This document shows, piece after piece, positions 1 through 12,300 of a stretch of 64,000 nucleotides of DNA. This DNA is from Pisaster brevispinus (Eukaryota > Echinodermata > Asteroidea > Forcipulatida > Asteriidae). The notes under the pieces are model-generated. The model was given only the letters and a program-made list of their open reading frames with translations, was not told the origin of the DNA and searched no databases. The first letter of the stretch is position 1; each line of letters starts with the position of its first letter. The position numbers and the translations under genes were made by a program. Location: positions 1 to 64,000 of the forward strand of contig JAMKCF010000137.1 of the NCBI GenBank assembly GCA_023634235.1, read 5' to 3'.

Positions 1-65
1 GTAGCCCTATTCCGGGGCCGCTCGCCCCGCCTAGAAAATGCTCAGAGACACGGATCCACGACGAG

Positions 66-182
66 GTGAGAGCCCTGAATCGTGGCTTTCCAGTGGTGGA
101 AACCTTGTGCAAATCCGATGTTGTTATGGGTGTGATTTGACCCTCCTTGTATTTTATTTCGTTTCTTCTTCTTTTTGTGCAG
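66..182 (+). other. Intron-like segment in every satellite unit (unit 1 given)
   Basis: In unit 1 the sequence GACGAG is followed by GTGAGA, a strong 5' splice site. A long pyrimidine-rich tract ending TTCTTTTTGTGCAG gives a strong 3' splice site at 181-182. The 117-nt segment between has stop codons in the relevant frame (TGA directly at the donor). It recurs at +471 intervals through the array. Splicing is inferred from signals alone; no transcript evidence is available here. Confidence 0.5.
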
Positions 183-326
183 CTCTGTGTACAAAAATCC
201 CACTGAAGATGCTTTTGAGTGGCTTTCTGAGTGTCCCAGCCTGCAGGCCATTTCCGGCACGAAGATGGTGCACATCGGCCCAAAAAGTCTGATGTTCGGG
301 TGAAGTGGAATTCAAGGCACACTCAG
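183..326 (+). other. Exon-like segment of the satellite unit (unit 1 given)
   Basis: This segment lies between the 3' splice site at 181-182 and a second 5' splice-like site (ACTCAG then GTACAA) at 326/327. Read in the frame starting at base 184 (S-V-Y-K-N-P-T-E-D...), it is open for 39 codons and ends at TGA 301-303. Joined across the intron, the upstream segment (codons ending H-G-S-T-T) is in phase with it. The combined frame runs from just after TGA at unit position 361 of the previous unit to this stop, 97 codons, with no early ATG. I do not recognise the peptide. The other two frames of this exon also stop before 326, so it would be a terminal coding exon or a non-coding exon. Confidence 0.35.
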
Positions 327-3300
327 GTACAAATTTCGTCTCTCTAGCATTTCTAGTTCATGAGTTATTCTCAAACTTAGCTCGGGTGTTGTTTCAAATC
401 ATTCTTGGGATGGACATGTCTTGCCTTTGTTGTTGCTCGGCCCCGGCGCGTGGGCTAACTTGCCGGTGGTTGTAGCCCTATTCCGGGGCCGCTCGCCCCG
501 CCTAGAAAATGCTCAGAGACACGGATCCACGACGAGGTGAGAGCCCTGAATCGTGGCTTTCCAGTGGTGGAAACCTTGTGCAAATCCGATGTTGTTATGG
601 GTGTGATTTGACCCTCCTTGTATTTTATTTCGTTTCTTCTTCTTTTTGTGCAGCTCTGTGTACAAAAATCCCACTGAAGATGCTTTTGAGTGGCTTTCTG
701 AGTGTCCCAGCCTGCAGGCCATTTCCGGCACGAAGATGGTGCACATCGGCCCAAAAAGTCTGATGTTCGGGTGAAGTGGAGTTCAAGGCACACTCAGGTA
801 CAAATTTCGTCTCTCTAGCATTTCTAGTTCATGAGTTATTCTCAAACTTAGCTCGGGTGTTGTTTCAAATCATTCTTGGGATGGACATGTCTTGCCTTTG
901 TTGTTGCTCGGCCCCGGCGCGTGGGCTAACTTGCCGGTGGTTGTAGCCCTATTCCGGGGCCGCTCGCCCCGCCTAGAAAATGCTCAGAGACACGGATCCA
1001 CGACGAGGTGAGAGCCCTGAATCGTGGCTTTCCAGTGGTGGAAACCTTGTGCAAATCCGATGTTGTTATGGGTGTGATTTGACCCTCCTTGTATTTTATT
1101 TCGTTTCTTCTTCTTTTTGTGCAGCTCTGTGTACAAAAATCCCACTGAAGATGCTTTTGAGTGGCTTTCTGAGTGTCCCAGCCTGCAGGCCATTTCCGGC
1201 ACGAAGATGGTGCACATCGGCCCAAAAAGTCTGATGTTCGGGTGAAGTGGAGTTCAAGGCACACTCAGGTACAAATTTCGTCTCTCTAGCATTTCTAGTT
1301 CATGAGTTATTCTCAAACTTAGCTCGGGTGTTGTTTCAAATCATTCTTGGGATGGACATGTCTTGCCTTTGTTGTTGCTCGGCCCCGGCGCGTGGGCTAA
1401 CTTGCCGGTGGTTGTAGCCCTATTCCGGGGCCGCTCGCCCCGCCTAGAAAATGCTCAGAGACACGGATCCACGACGAGGTGAGAGCCCTGAATCGTGGCT
1501 TTCCAGTGGTGGAAACCTTGTGCAAATCCGATGTTGTTATGGGTGTGATTTGACCCTCCTTGTATTTTATTTCGTTTCTTCTTCTTTTTGTGCAGCTCTG
1601 TGTACAAAAATCCCACTGAAGATGCTTTTGAGTGGCTTTCTGAGTGTCCCAGCCTGCAGGCCATTTCCGGCACGAAGATGGTGCACATCGGCCCAAAAAG
1701 TCTGATGTTCGGGTGAAGTGGAATTCAAGGCACACTCAGGTACAAATTTCGTCTCTCTAGCATTTCTAGTTCATGAGTTATTCTCAAACTTAGCTCGGGT
1801 GTTGTTTCAAATCATTCTTGGGATGGACATGTCTTGCCTTTGTTGTTGCTCGGCCCCGGCGCGTGGGCTAACTTGCCGGTGGTTGTAGCCCTATTCCGGG
1901 GCCGCTCGCCCCGCCTAGAAAATGCTCAGAGACACGGATCCACGACGAGGTGAGAGCCCTGAATCGTGGCTTTCCAGTGGTGGAAACCTTGTGCAAATCC
2001 GATGTTGTTATGGGTGTGATTTGACCCTCCTTGTATTTTATTTCGTTTCTTCTTCTTTTTGTGCAGCTCTGTGTACAAAAATCCCACTGAAGATGCTTTT
2101 GAGTGGCTTTCTGAGTGTCCCAGCCTGCAGGCCATTTCCGGCACGAAGATGGTGCACATCGGCCCAAAAAGTCTGATGTTCGGGTGAAGTGGAATTCAAG
2201 GCACACTCAGGTACAAATTTCGTCTCTCTAGCATTTCTAGTTCATGAGTTATTCTCAAACTTAGCTCGGGTGTTGTTTCAAATCATTCTTGGGATGGACA
2301 TGTCTTGCCTTTGTTGTTGCTCGGCCCCGGCGCGTGGGCTAACTTGCCGGTGGTTGTAGCCCTATTCCGGGGCCGCTCGCCCCGCCTAGAAAATGCTCAG
2401 AGACACGGATCCACGACGAGGTGAGAGCCCTGAATCGTGGCTTTCCAGTGGTGGAAACCTTGTGCAAATCCGATGTTGTTATGGGTGTGATTTGACCCTC
2501 CTTGTATTTTATTTCGTTTCTTCTTCTTTTTGTGCAGCTCTGTGTACAAAAATCCCACTGAAGATGCTTTTGAGTGGCTTTCTGAGTGTCCCAGCCTGCA
2601 GGCCATTTCCGGCACGAAGATGGTGCACATCGGCCCAAAAAGTCTGATGTTCGGGTGAAGTGGAATTCAAGGCACACTCAGGTACAAATTTCGTCTCTCT
2701 AGCATTTCTAGTTCATGAGTTATTCTCAAACTTAGCTCGGGTGTTGTTTCAAATCATTCTTGGGATGGACATGTCTTGCCTTTGTTGTTGCTCGGCCCCG
2801 GCGCGTGGGCTAACTTGCCGGTGGTTGTAGCCCTATTCCGGGGCCGCTCGCCCCGCCTAGAAAATGCTCAGAGACACGGATCCACGACGAGGTGAGAGCC
2901 CTGAATCGTGGCTTTCCAGTGGTGGAAACCTTGTGCAAATCCGATGTTGTTATGGGTGTGATTTGACCCTCCTTGTATTTTATTTCGTTTCTTCTTCTTT
3001 TTGTGCAGCTCTGTGTACAAAAATCCCACTGAAGATGCTTTTGAGTGGCTTTCTGAGTGTCCCAGCCTGCAGGCCATTTCCGGCACGAAGATGGTGCACA
3101 TCGGCCCAAAAAGTCTGATGTTCGGGTGAAGTGGAGTTCAAGGCACACTCAGGTACAAATTTCGTCTCTCTAGCATTTCTAGTTCATGAGTTATTCTCAA
3201 ACTTAGCTCGGGTGTTGTTTCAAATCATTCTTGGGATGGACATGTCTTGCCTTTGTTGTTGCTCGGCCCCGGCGCGTGGGCTAACTTGCCGGTGGTTGTA

Positions 3301-6300
3301 GCCCTATTCCGGGGCCGCTCGCCCCGCCTAGAAAATGCTCAGAGACACGGATCCACGACGAGGTGAGAGCCCTGAATCGTGGCTTTCCAGTGGTGGAAAC
3401 CTTGTGCAAATCCGATGTTGTTATGGGTGTGATTTGACCCTCCTTGTATTTTATTTCGTTTCTTCTTCTTTTTGTGCAGCTCTGTGTACAAAAATCCCAC
3501 TGAAGATGCTTTTGAGTGGCTTTCTGAGTGTCCCAGCCTGCAGGCCATTTCCGGCACGAAGATGGTGCACATCGGCCCAAAAAGTCTGATGTTCGGGTGA
3601 AGTGGAATTCAAGGCACACTCAGGTACAAATTTCGTCTCTCTAGCATTTCTAGTTCATGAGTTATTCTCAAACTTAGCTCGGGTGTTGTTTCAAATCATT
3701 CTTGGGATGGACATGTCTTGCCTTTGTTGTTGCTCGGCCCCGGCGCGTGGGCTAACTTGCCGGTGGTTGTAGCCCTATTCCGGGGCCGCTCGCCCCGCCT
3801 AGAAAATGCTCAGAGACACGGATCCACGACGAGGTGAGAGCCCTGAATCGTGGCTTTCCAGTGGTGGAAACCTTGTGCAAATCCGATGTTGTTATGGGTG
3901 TGATTTGACCCTCCTTGTATTTTATTTCGTTTCTTCTTCTTTTTGTGCAGCTCTGTGTACAAAAATCCCACTGAAGATGCTTTTGAGTGGCTTTCTGAGT
4001 GTCCCAGCCTGCAGGCCATTTCCGGCACGAAGATGGTGCACATCGGCCCAAAAAGTCTGATGTTCGGGTGAAGTGGAATTCAAGGCACACTCAGGTACAA
4101 ATTTCGTCTCTCTAGCATTTCTAGTTCATGAGTTATTCTCAAACTTAGCTCGGGTGTTGTTTCAAATCATTCTTGGGATGGACATGTCTTGCCTTTGTTG
4201 TTGCTCGGCCCCGGCGCGTGGGCTAACTTGCCGGTGGTTGTAGCCCTATTCCGGGGCCGCTCGCCCCGCCTAGAAAATGCTCAGAGACACGGATCCACGA
4301 CGAGGTGAGAGCCCTGAATCGTGGCTTTCCAGTGGTGGAAACCTTGTGCAAATCCGATGTTGTTATGGGTGTGATTTGACCCTCCTTGTATTTTATTTCG
4401 TTTCTTCTTCTTTTTGTGCAGCTCTGTGTACAAAAATCCCACTGAAGATGCTTTTGAGTGGCTTTCTGAGTGTCCCAGCCTGCAGGCCATTTCCGGCACG
4501 AAGATGGTGCACATCGGCCCAAAAAGTCTGATGTTCGGGTGAAGTGGAATTCAAGGCACACTCAGGTACAAATTTCGTCTCTCTAGCATTTCTAGTTCAT
4601 GAGTTATTCTCAAACTTAGCTCGGGTGTTGTTTCAAATCATTCTTGGGATGGACATGTCTTGCCTTTGTTGTTGCTCGGCCCCGGCGCGTGGGCTAACTT
4701 GCCGGTGGTTGTAGCCCTATTCCGGGGCCGCTCGCCCCGCCTAGAAAATGCTCAGAGACACGGATCCACGACGAGGTGAGAGCCCTGAATCGTGGCTTTC
4801 CAGTGGTGGAAACCTTGTGCAAATCCGATGTTGTTATGGGTGTGATTTGACCCTCCTTGTATTTTATTTCGTTTCTTCTTCTTTTTGTGCAGCTCTGTGT
4901 ACAAAAATCCCACTGAAGATGCTTTTGAGTGGCTTTCTGAGTGTCCCAGCCTGCAGGCCATTTCCGGCACGAAGATGGTGCACATCGGCCCAAAAAGTCT
5001 GATGTTCGGGTGAAGTGGAATTCAAGGCACACTCAGGTACAAATTTCGTCTCTCTAGCATTTCTAGTTCATGAGTTATTCTCAAACTTAGCTCGGGTGTT
5101 GTTTCAAATCATTCTTGGGATGGACATGTCTTGCCTTTGTTGTTGCTCGGCCCCGGCGCGTGGGCTAACTTGCCGGTGGTTGTAGCCCTATTCCGGGGCC
5201 GCTCGCCCCGCCTAGAAAATGCTCAGAGACACGGATCCACGACGAGGTGAGAGCCCTGAATCGTGGCTTTCCAGTGGTGGAAACCTTGTGCAAATCCGAT
5301 GTTGTTATGGGTGTGATTTGACCCTCCTTGTATTTTATTTCGTTTCTTCTTCTTTTTGTGCAGCTCTGTGTACAAAAATCCCACTGAAGATGCTTTTGAG
5401 TGGCTTTCTGAGTGTCCCAGCCTGCAGGCCATTTCCGGCACGAAGATGGTGCACATCGGCCCAAAAAGTCTGATGTTCGGGTGAAGTGGAGTTCAAGGCA
5501 CACTCAGGTACAAATTTCGTCTCTCTAGCATTTCTAGTTCATGAGTTATTCTCAAACTTAGCTCGGGTGTTGTTTCAAATCATTCTTGGGATGGACATGT
5601 CTTGCCTTTGTTGTTGCTCGGCCCCGGCGCGTGGGCTAACTTGCCGGTGGTTGTAGCCCTATTCCGGGGCCGCTCGCCCCGCCTAGAAAATGCTCAGAGA
5701 CACGGATCCACGACGAGGTGAGAGCCCTGAATCGTGGCTTTCCAGTGGTGGAAACCTTGTGCAAATCCGATGTTGTTATGGGTGTGATTTGACCCTCCTT
5801 GTATTTTATTTCGTTTCTTCTTCTTTTTGTGCAGCTCTGTGTACAAAAATCCCACTGAAGATGCTTTTGAGTGGCTTTCTGAGTGTCCCAGCCTGCAGGC
5901 CATTTCCGGCACGAAGATGGTGCACATCGGCCCAAAAAGTCTGATGTTCGGGTGAAGTGGAGTTCAAGGCACACTCAGGTACAAATTTCGTCTCTCTAGC
6001 ATTTCTAGTTCATGAGTTATTCTCAAACTTAGCTCGGGTGTTGTTTCAAATCATTCTTGGGATGGACATGTCTTGCCTTTGTTGTTGCTCGGCCCCGGCG
6101 CGTGGGCTAACTTGCCGGTGGTTGTAGCCCTATTCCGGGGCCGCTCGCCCCGCCTAGAAAATGCTCAGAGACACGGATCCACGACGAGGTGAGAGCCCTG
6201 AATCGTGGCTTTCCAGTGGTGGAAACCTTGTGCAAATCCGATGTTGTTATGGGTGTGATTTGACCCTCCTTGTATTTTATTTCGTTTCTTCTTCTTTTTG

Positions 6301-9300
6301 TGCAGCTCTGTGTACAAAAATCCCACTGAAGATGCTTTTGAGTGGCTTTCTGAGTGTCCCAGCCTGCAGGCCATTTCCGGCACGAAGATGGTGCACATCG
6401 GCCCAAAAAGTCTGATGTTCGGGTGAAGTGGAATTCAAGGCACACTCAGGTACAAATTTCGTCTCTCTAGCATTTCTAGTTCATGAGTTATTCTCAAACT
6501 TAGCTCGGGTGTTGTTTCAAATCATTCTTGGGATGGACATGTCTTGCCTTTGTTGTTGCTCGGCCCCGGCGCGTGGGCTAACTTGCCGGTGGTTGTAGCC
6601 CTATTCCGGGGCCGCTCGCCCCGCCTAGAAAATGCTCAGAGACACGGATCCACGACGAGGTGAGAGCCCTGAATCGTGGCTTTCCAGTGGTGGAAACCTT
6701 GTGCAAATCCGATGTTGTTATGGGTGTGATTTGACCCTCCTTGTATTTTATTTCGTTTCTTCTTCTTTTTGTGCAGCTCTGTGTACAAAAATCCCACTGA
6801 AGATGCTTTTGAGTGGCTTTCTGAGTGTCCCAGCCTGCAGGCCATTTCCGGCACGAAGATGGTGCACATCGGCCCAAAAAGTCTGATGTTCGGGTGAAGT
6901 GGAATTCAAGGCACACTCAGGTACAAATTTCGTCTCTCTAGCATTTCTAGTTCATGAGTTATTCTCAAACTTAGCTCGGGTGTTGTTTCAAATCATTCTT
7001 GGGATGGACATGTCTTGCCTTTGTTGTTGCTCGGCCCCGGCGCGTGGGCTAACTTGCCGGTGGTTGTAGCCCTATTCCGGGGCCGCTCGCCCCGCCTAGA
7101 AAATGCTCAGAGACACGGATCCACGACGAGGTGAGAGCCCTGAATCGTGGCTTTCCAGTGGTGGAAACCTTGTGCAAATCCGATGTTGTTATGGGTGTGA
7201 TTTGACCCTCCTTGTATTTTATTTCGTTTCTTCTTCTTTTTGTGCAGCTCTGTGTACAAAAATCCCACTGAAGATGCTTTTGAGTGGCTTTCTGAGTGTC
7301 CCAGCCTGCAGGCCATTTCCGGCACGAAGATGGTGCACATCGGCCCAAAAAGTCTGATGTTCGGGTGAAGTGGAATTCAAGGCACACTCAGGTACAAATT
7401 TCGTCTCTCTAGCATTTCTAGTTCATGAGTTATTCTCAAACTTAGCTCGGGTGTTGTTTCAAATCATTCTTGGGATGGACATGTCTTGCCTTTGTTGTTG
7501 CTCGGCCCCGGCGCGTGGGCTAACTTGCCGGTGGTTGTAGCCCTATTCCGGGGCCGCTCGCCCCGCCTAGAAAATGCTCAGAGACACGGATCCACGACGA
7601 GGTGAGAGCCCTGAATCGTGGCTTTCCAGTGGTGGAAACCTTGTGCAAATCCGATGTTGTTATGGGTGTGATTTGACCCTCCTTGTATTTTATTTCGTTT
7701 CTTCTTCTTTTTGTGCAGCTCTGTGTACAAAAATCCCACTGAAGATGCTTTTGAGTGGCTTTCTGAGTGTCCCAGCCTGCAGGCCATTTCCGGCACGAAG
7801 ATGGTGCACATCGGCCCAAAAAGTCTGATGTTCGGGTGAAGTGGAATTCAAGGCACACTCAGGTACAAATTTCGTCTCTCTAGCATTTCTAGTTCATGAG
7901 TTATTCTCAAACTTAGCTCGGGTGTTGTTTCAAATCATTCTTGGGATGGACATGTCTTGCCTTTGTTGTTGCTCGGCCCCGGCGCGTGGGCTAACTTGCC
8001 GGTGGTTGTAGCCCTATTCCGGGGCCGCTCGCCCCGCCTAGAAAATGCTCAGAGACACGGATCCACGACGAGGTGAGAGCCCTGAATCGTGGCTTTCCAG
8101 TGGTGGAAACCTTGTGCAAATCCGATGTTGTTATGGGTGTGATTTGACCCTCCTTGTATTTTATTTCGTTTCTTCTTCTTTTTGTGCAGCTCTGTGTACA
8201 AAAATCCCACTGAAGATGCTTTTGAGTGGCTTTCTGAGTGTCCCAGCCTGCAGGCCATTTCCGGCACGAAGATGGTGCACATCGGCCCAAAAAGTCTGAT
8301 GTTCGGGTGAAGTGGAATTCAAGGCACACTCAGGTACAAATTTCGTCTCTCTAGCATTTCTAGTTCATGAGTTATTCTCAAACTTAGCTCGGGTGTTGTT
8401 TCAAATCATTCTTGGGATGGACATGTCTTGCCTTTGTTGTTGCTCGGCCCCGGCGCGTGGGCTAACTTGCCGGTGGTTGTAGCCCTATTCCGGGGCCGCT
8501 CGCCCCGCCTAGAAAATGCTCAGAGACACGGATCCACGACGAGGTGAGAGCCCTGAATCGTGGCTTTCCAGTGGTGGAAACCTTGTGCAAATCCGATGTT
8601 GTTATGGGTGTGATTTGACCCTCCTTGTATTTTATTTCGTTTCTTCTTCTTTTTGTGCAGCTCTGTGTACAAAAATCCCACTGAAGATGCTTTTGAGTGG
8701 CTTTCTGAGTGTCCCAGCCTGCAGGCCATTTCCGGCACGAAGATGGTGCACATCGGCCCAAAAAGTCTGATGTTCGGGTGAAGTGGAGTTCAAGGCACAC
8801 TCAGGTACAAATTTCGTCTCTCTAGCATTTCTAGTTCATGAGTTATTCTCAAACTTAGCTCGGGTGTTGTTTCAAATCATTCTTGGGATGGACATGTCTT
8901 GCCTTTGTTGTTGCTCGGCCCCGGCGCGTGGGCTAACTTGCCGGTGGTTGTAGCCCTATTCCGGGGCCGCTCGCCCCGCCTAGAAAATGCTCAGAGACAC
9001 GGATCCACGACGAGGTGAGAGCCCTGAATCGTGGCTTTCCAGTGGTGGAAACCTTGTGCAAATCCGATGTTGTTATGGGTGTGATTTGACCCTCCTTGTA
9101 TTTTATTTCGTTTCTTCTTCTTTTTGTGCAGCTCTGTGTACAAAAATCCCACTGAAGATGCTTTTGAGTGGCTTTCTGAGTGTCCCAGCCTGCAGGCCAT
9201 TTCCGGCACGAAGATGGTGCACATCGGCCCAAAAAGTCTGATGTTCGGGTGAAGTGGAATTCAAGGCACACTCAGGTACAAATTTCGTCTCTCTAGCATT

Positions 9301-12300
9301 TCTAGTTCATGAGTTATTCTCAAACTTAGCTCGGGTGTTGTTTCAAATCATTCTTGGGATGGACATGTCTTGCCTTTGTTGTTGCTCGGCCCCGGCGCGT
9401 GGGCTAACTTGCCGGTGGTTGTAGCCCTATTCCGGGGCCGCTCGCCCCGCCTAGAAAATGCTCAGAGACACGGATCCACGACGAGGTGAGAGCCCTGAAT
9501 CGTGGCTTTCCAGTGGTGGAAACCTTGTGCAAATCCGATGTTGTTATGGGTGTGATTTGACCCTCCTTGTATTTTATTTCGTTTCTTCTTCTTTTTGTGC
9601 AGCTCTGTGTACAAAAATCCCACTGAAGATGCTTTTGAGTGGCTTTCTGAGTGTCCCAGCCTGCAGGCCATTTCCGGCACGAAGATGGTGCACATCGGCC
9701 CAAAAAGTCTGATGTTCGGGTGAAGTGGAATTCAAGGCACACTCAGGTACAAATTTCGTCTCTCTAGCATTTCTAGTTCATGAGTTATTCTCAAACTTAG
9801 CTCGGGTGTTGTTTCAAATCATTCTTGGGATGGACATGTCTTGCCTTTGTTGTTGCTCGGCCCCGGCGCGTGGGCTAACTTGCCGGTGGTTGTAGCCCTA
9901 TTCCGGGGCCGCTCGCCCCGCCTAGAAAATGCTCAGAGACACGGATCCACGACGAGGTGAGAGCCCTGAATCGTGGCTTTCCAGTGGTGGAAACCTTGTG
10001 CAAATCCGATGTTGTTATGGGTGTGATTTGACCCTCCTTGTATTTTATTTCGTTTCTTCTTCTTTTTGTGCAGCTCTGTGTACAAAAATCCCACTGAAGA
10101 TGCTTTTGAGTGGCTTTCTGAGTGTCCCAGCCTGCAGGCCATTTCCGGCACGAAGATGGTGCACATCGGCCCAAAAAGTCTGATGTTCGGGTGAAGTGGA
10201 GTTCAAGGCACACTCAGGTACAAATTTCGTCTCTCTAGCATTTCTAGTTCATGAGTTATTCTCAAACTTAGCTCGGGTGTTGTTTCAAATCATTCTTGGG
10301 ATGGACATGTCTTGCCTTTGTTGTTGCTCGGCCCCGGCGCGTGGGCTAACTTGCCGGTGGTTGTAGCCCTATTCCGGGGCCGCTCGCCCCGCCTAGAAAA
10401 TGCTCAGAGACACGGATCCACGACGAGGTGAGAGCCCTGAATCGTGGCTTTCCAGTGGTGGAAACCTTGTGCAAATCCGATGTTGTTATGGGTGTGATTT
10501 GACCCTCCTTGTATTTTATTTCGTTTCTTCTTCTTTTTGTGCAGCTCTGTGTACAAAAATCCCACTGAAGATGCTTTTGAGTGGCTTTCTGAGTGTCCCA
10601 GCCTGCAGGCCATTTCCGGCACGAAGATGGTGCACATCGGCCCAAAAAGTCTGATGTTCGGGTGAAGTGGAGTTCAAGGCACACTCAGGTACAAATTTCG
10701 TCTCTCTAGCATTTCTAGTTCATGAGTTATTCTCAAACTTAGCTCGGGTGTTGTTTCAAATCATTCTTGGGATGGACATGTCTTGCCTTTGTTGTTGCTC
10801 GGCCCCGGCGCGTGGGCTAACTTGCCGGTGGTTGTAGCCCTATTCCGGGGCCGCTCGCCCCGCCTAGAAAATGCTCAGAGACACGGATCCACGACGAGGT
10901 GAGAGCCCTGAATCGTGGCTTTCCAGTGGTGGAAACCTTGTGCAAATCCGATGTTGTTATGGGTGTGATTTGACCCTCCTTGTATTTTATTTCGTTTCTT
11001 CTTCTTTTTGTGCAGCTCTGTGTACAAAAATCCCACTGAAGATGCTTTTGAGTGGCTTTCTGAGTGTCCCAGCCTGCAGGCCATTTCCGGCACGAAGATG
11101 GTGCACATCGGCCCAAAAAGTCTGATGTTCGGGTGAAGTGGAATTCAAGGCACACTCAGGTACAAATTTCGTCTCTCTAGCATTTCTAGTTCATGAGTTA
11201 TTCTCAAACTTAGCTCGGGTGTTGTTTCAAATCATTCTTGGGATGGACATGTCTTGCCTTTGTTGTTGCTCGGCCCCGGCGCGTGGGCTAACTTGCCGGT
11301 GGTTGTAGCCCTATTCCGGGGCCGCTCGCCCCGCCTAGAAAATGCTCAGAGACACGGATCCACGACGAGGTGAGAGCCCTGAATCGTGGCTTTCCAGTGG
11401 TGGAAACCTTGTGCAAATCCGATGTTGTTATGGGTGTGATTTGACCCTCCTTGTATTTTATTTCGTTTCTTCTTCTTTTTGTGCAGCTCTGTGTACAAAA
11501 ATCCCACTGAAGATGCTTTTGAGTGGCTTTCTGAGTGTCCCAGCCTGCAGGCCATTTCCGGCACGAAGATGGTGCACATCGGCCCAAAAAGTCTGATGTT
11601 CGGGTGAAGTGGAATTCAAGGCACACTCAGGTACAAATTTCGTCTCTCTAGCATTTCTAGTTCATGAGTTATTCTCAAACTTAGCTCGGGTGTTGTTTCA
11701 AATCATTCTTGGGATGGACATGTCTTGCCTTTGTTGTTGCTCGGCCCCGGCGCGTGGGCTAACTTGCCGGTGGTTGTAGCCCTATTCCGGGGCCGCTCGC
11801 CCCGCCTAGAAAATGCTCAGAGACACGGATCCACGACGAGGTGAGAGCCCTGAATCGTGGCTTTCCAGTGGTGGAAACCTTGTGCAAATCCGATGTTGTT
11901 ATGGGTGTGATTTGACCCTCCTTGTATTTTATTTCGTTTCTTCTTCTTTTTGTGCAGCTCTGTGTACAAAAATCCCACTGAAGATGCTTTTGAGTGGCTT
12001 TCTGAGTGTCCCAGCCTGCAGGCCATTTCCGGCACGAAGATGGTGCACATCGGCCCAAAAAGTCTGATGTTCGGGTGAAGTGGAATTCAAGGCACACTCA
12101 GGTACAAATTTCGTCTCTCTAGCATTTCTAGTTCATGAGTTATTCTCAAACTTAGCTCGGGTGTTGTTTCAAATCATTCTTGGGATGGACATGTCTTGCC
12201 TTTGTTGTTGCTCGGCCCCGGCGCGTGGGCTAACTTGCCGGTGGTTGTAGCCCTATTCCGGGGCCGCTCGCCCCGCCTAGAAAATGCTCAGAGACACGGA

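Noticed and set aside
1..471. Spliced-leader or snRNA gene array
   Set aside because: A donor site and a hairpin in a tandem unit are suggestive, but there is no clear Sm site placed after the donor. The unit also has a proper acceptor and an in-phase exon, and I know of no spliced-leader use in echinoderms.
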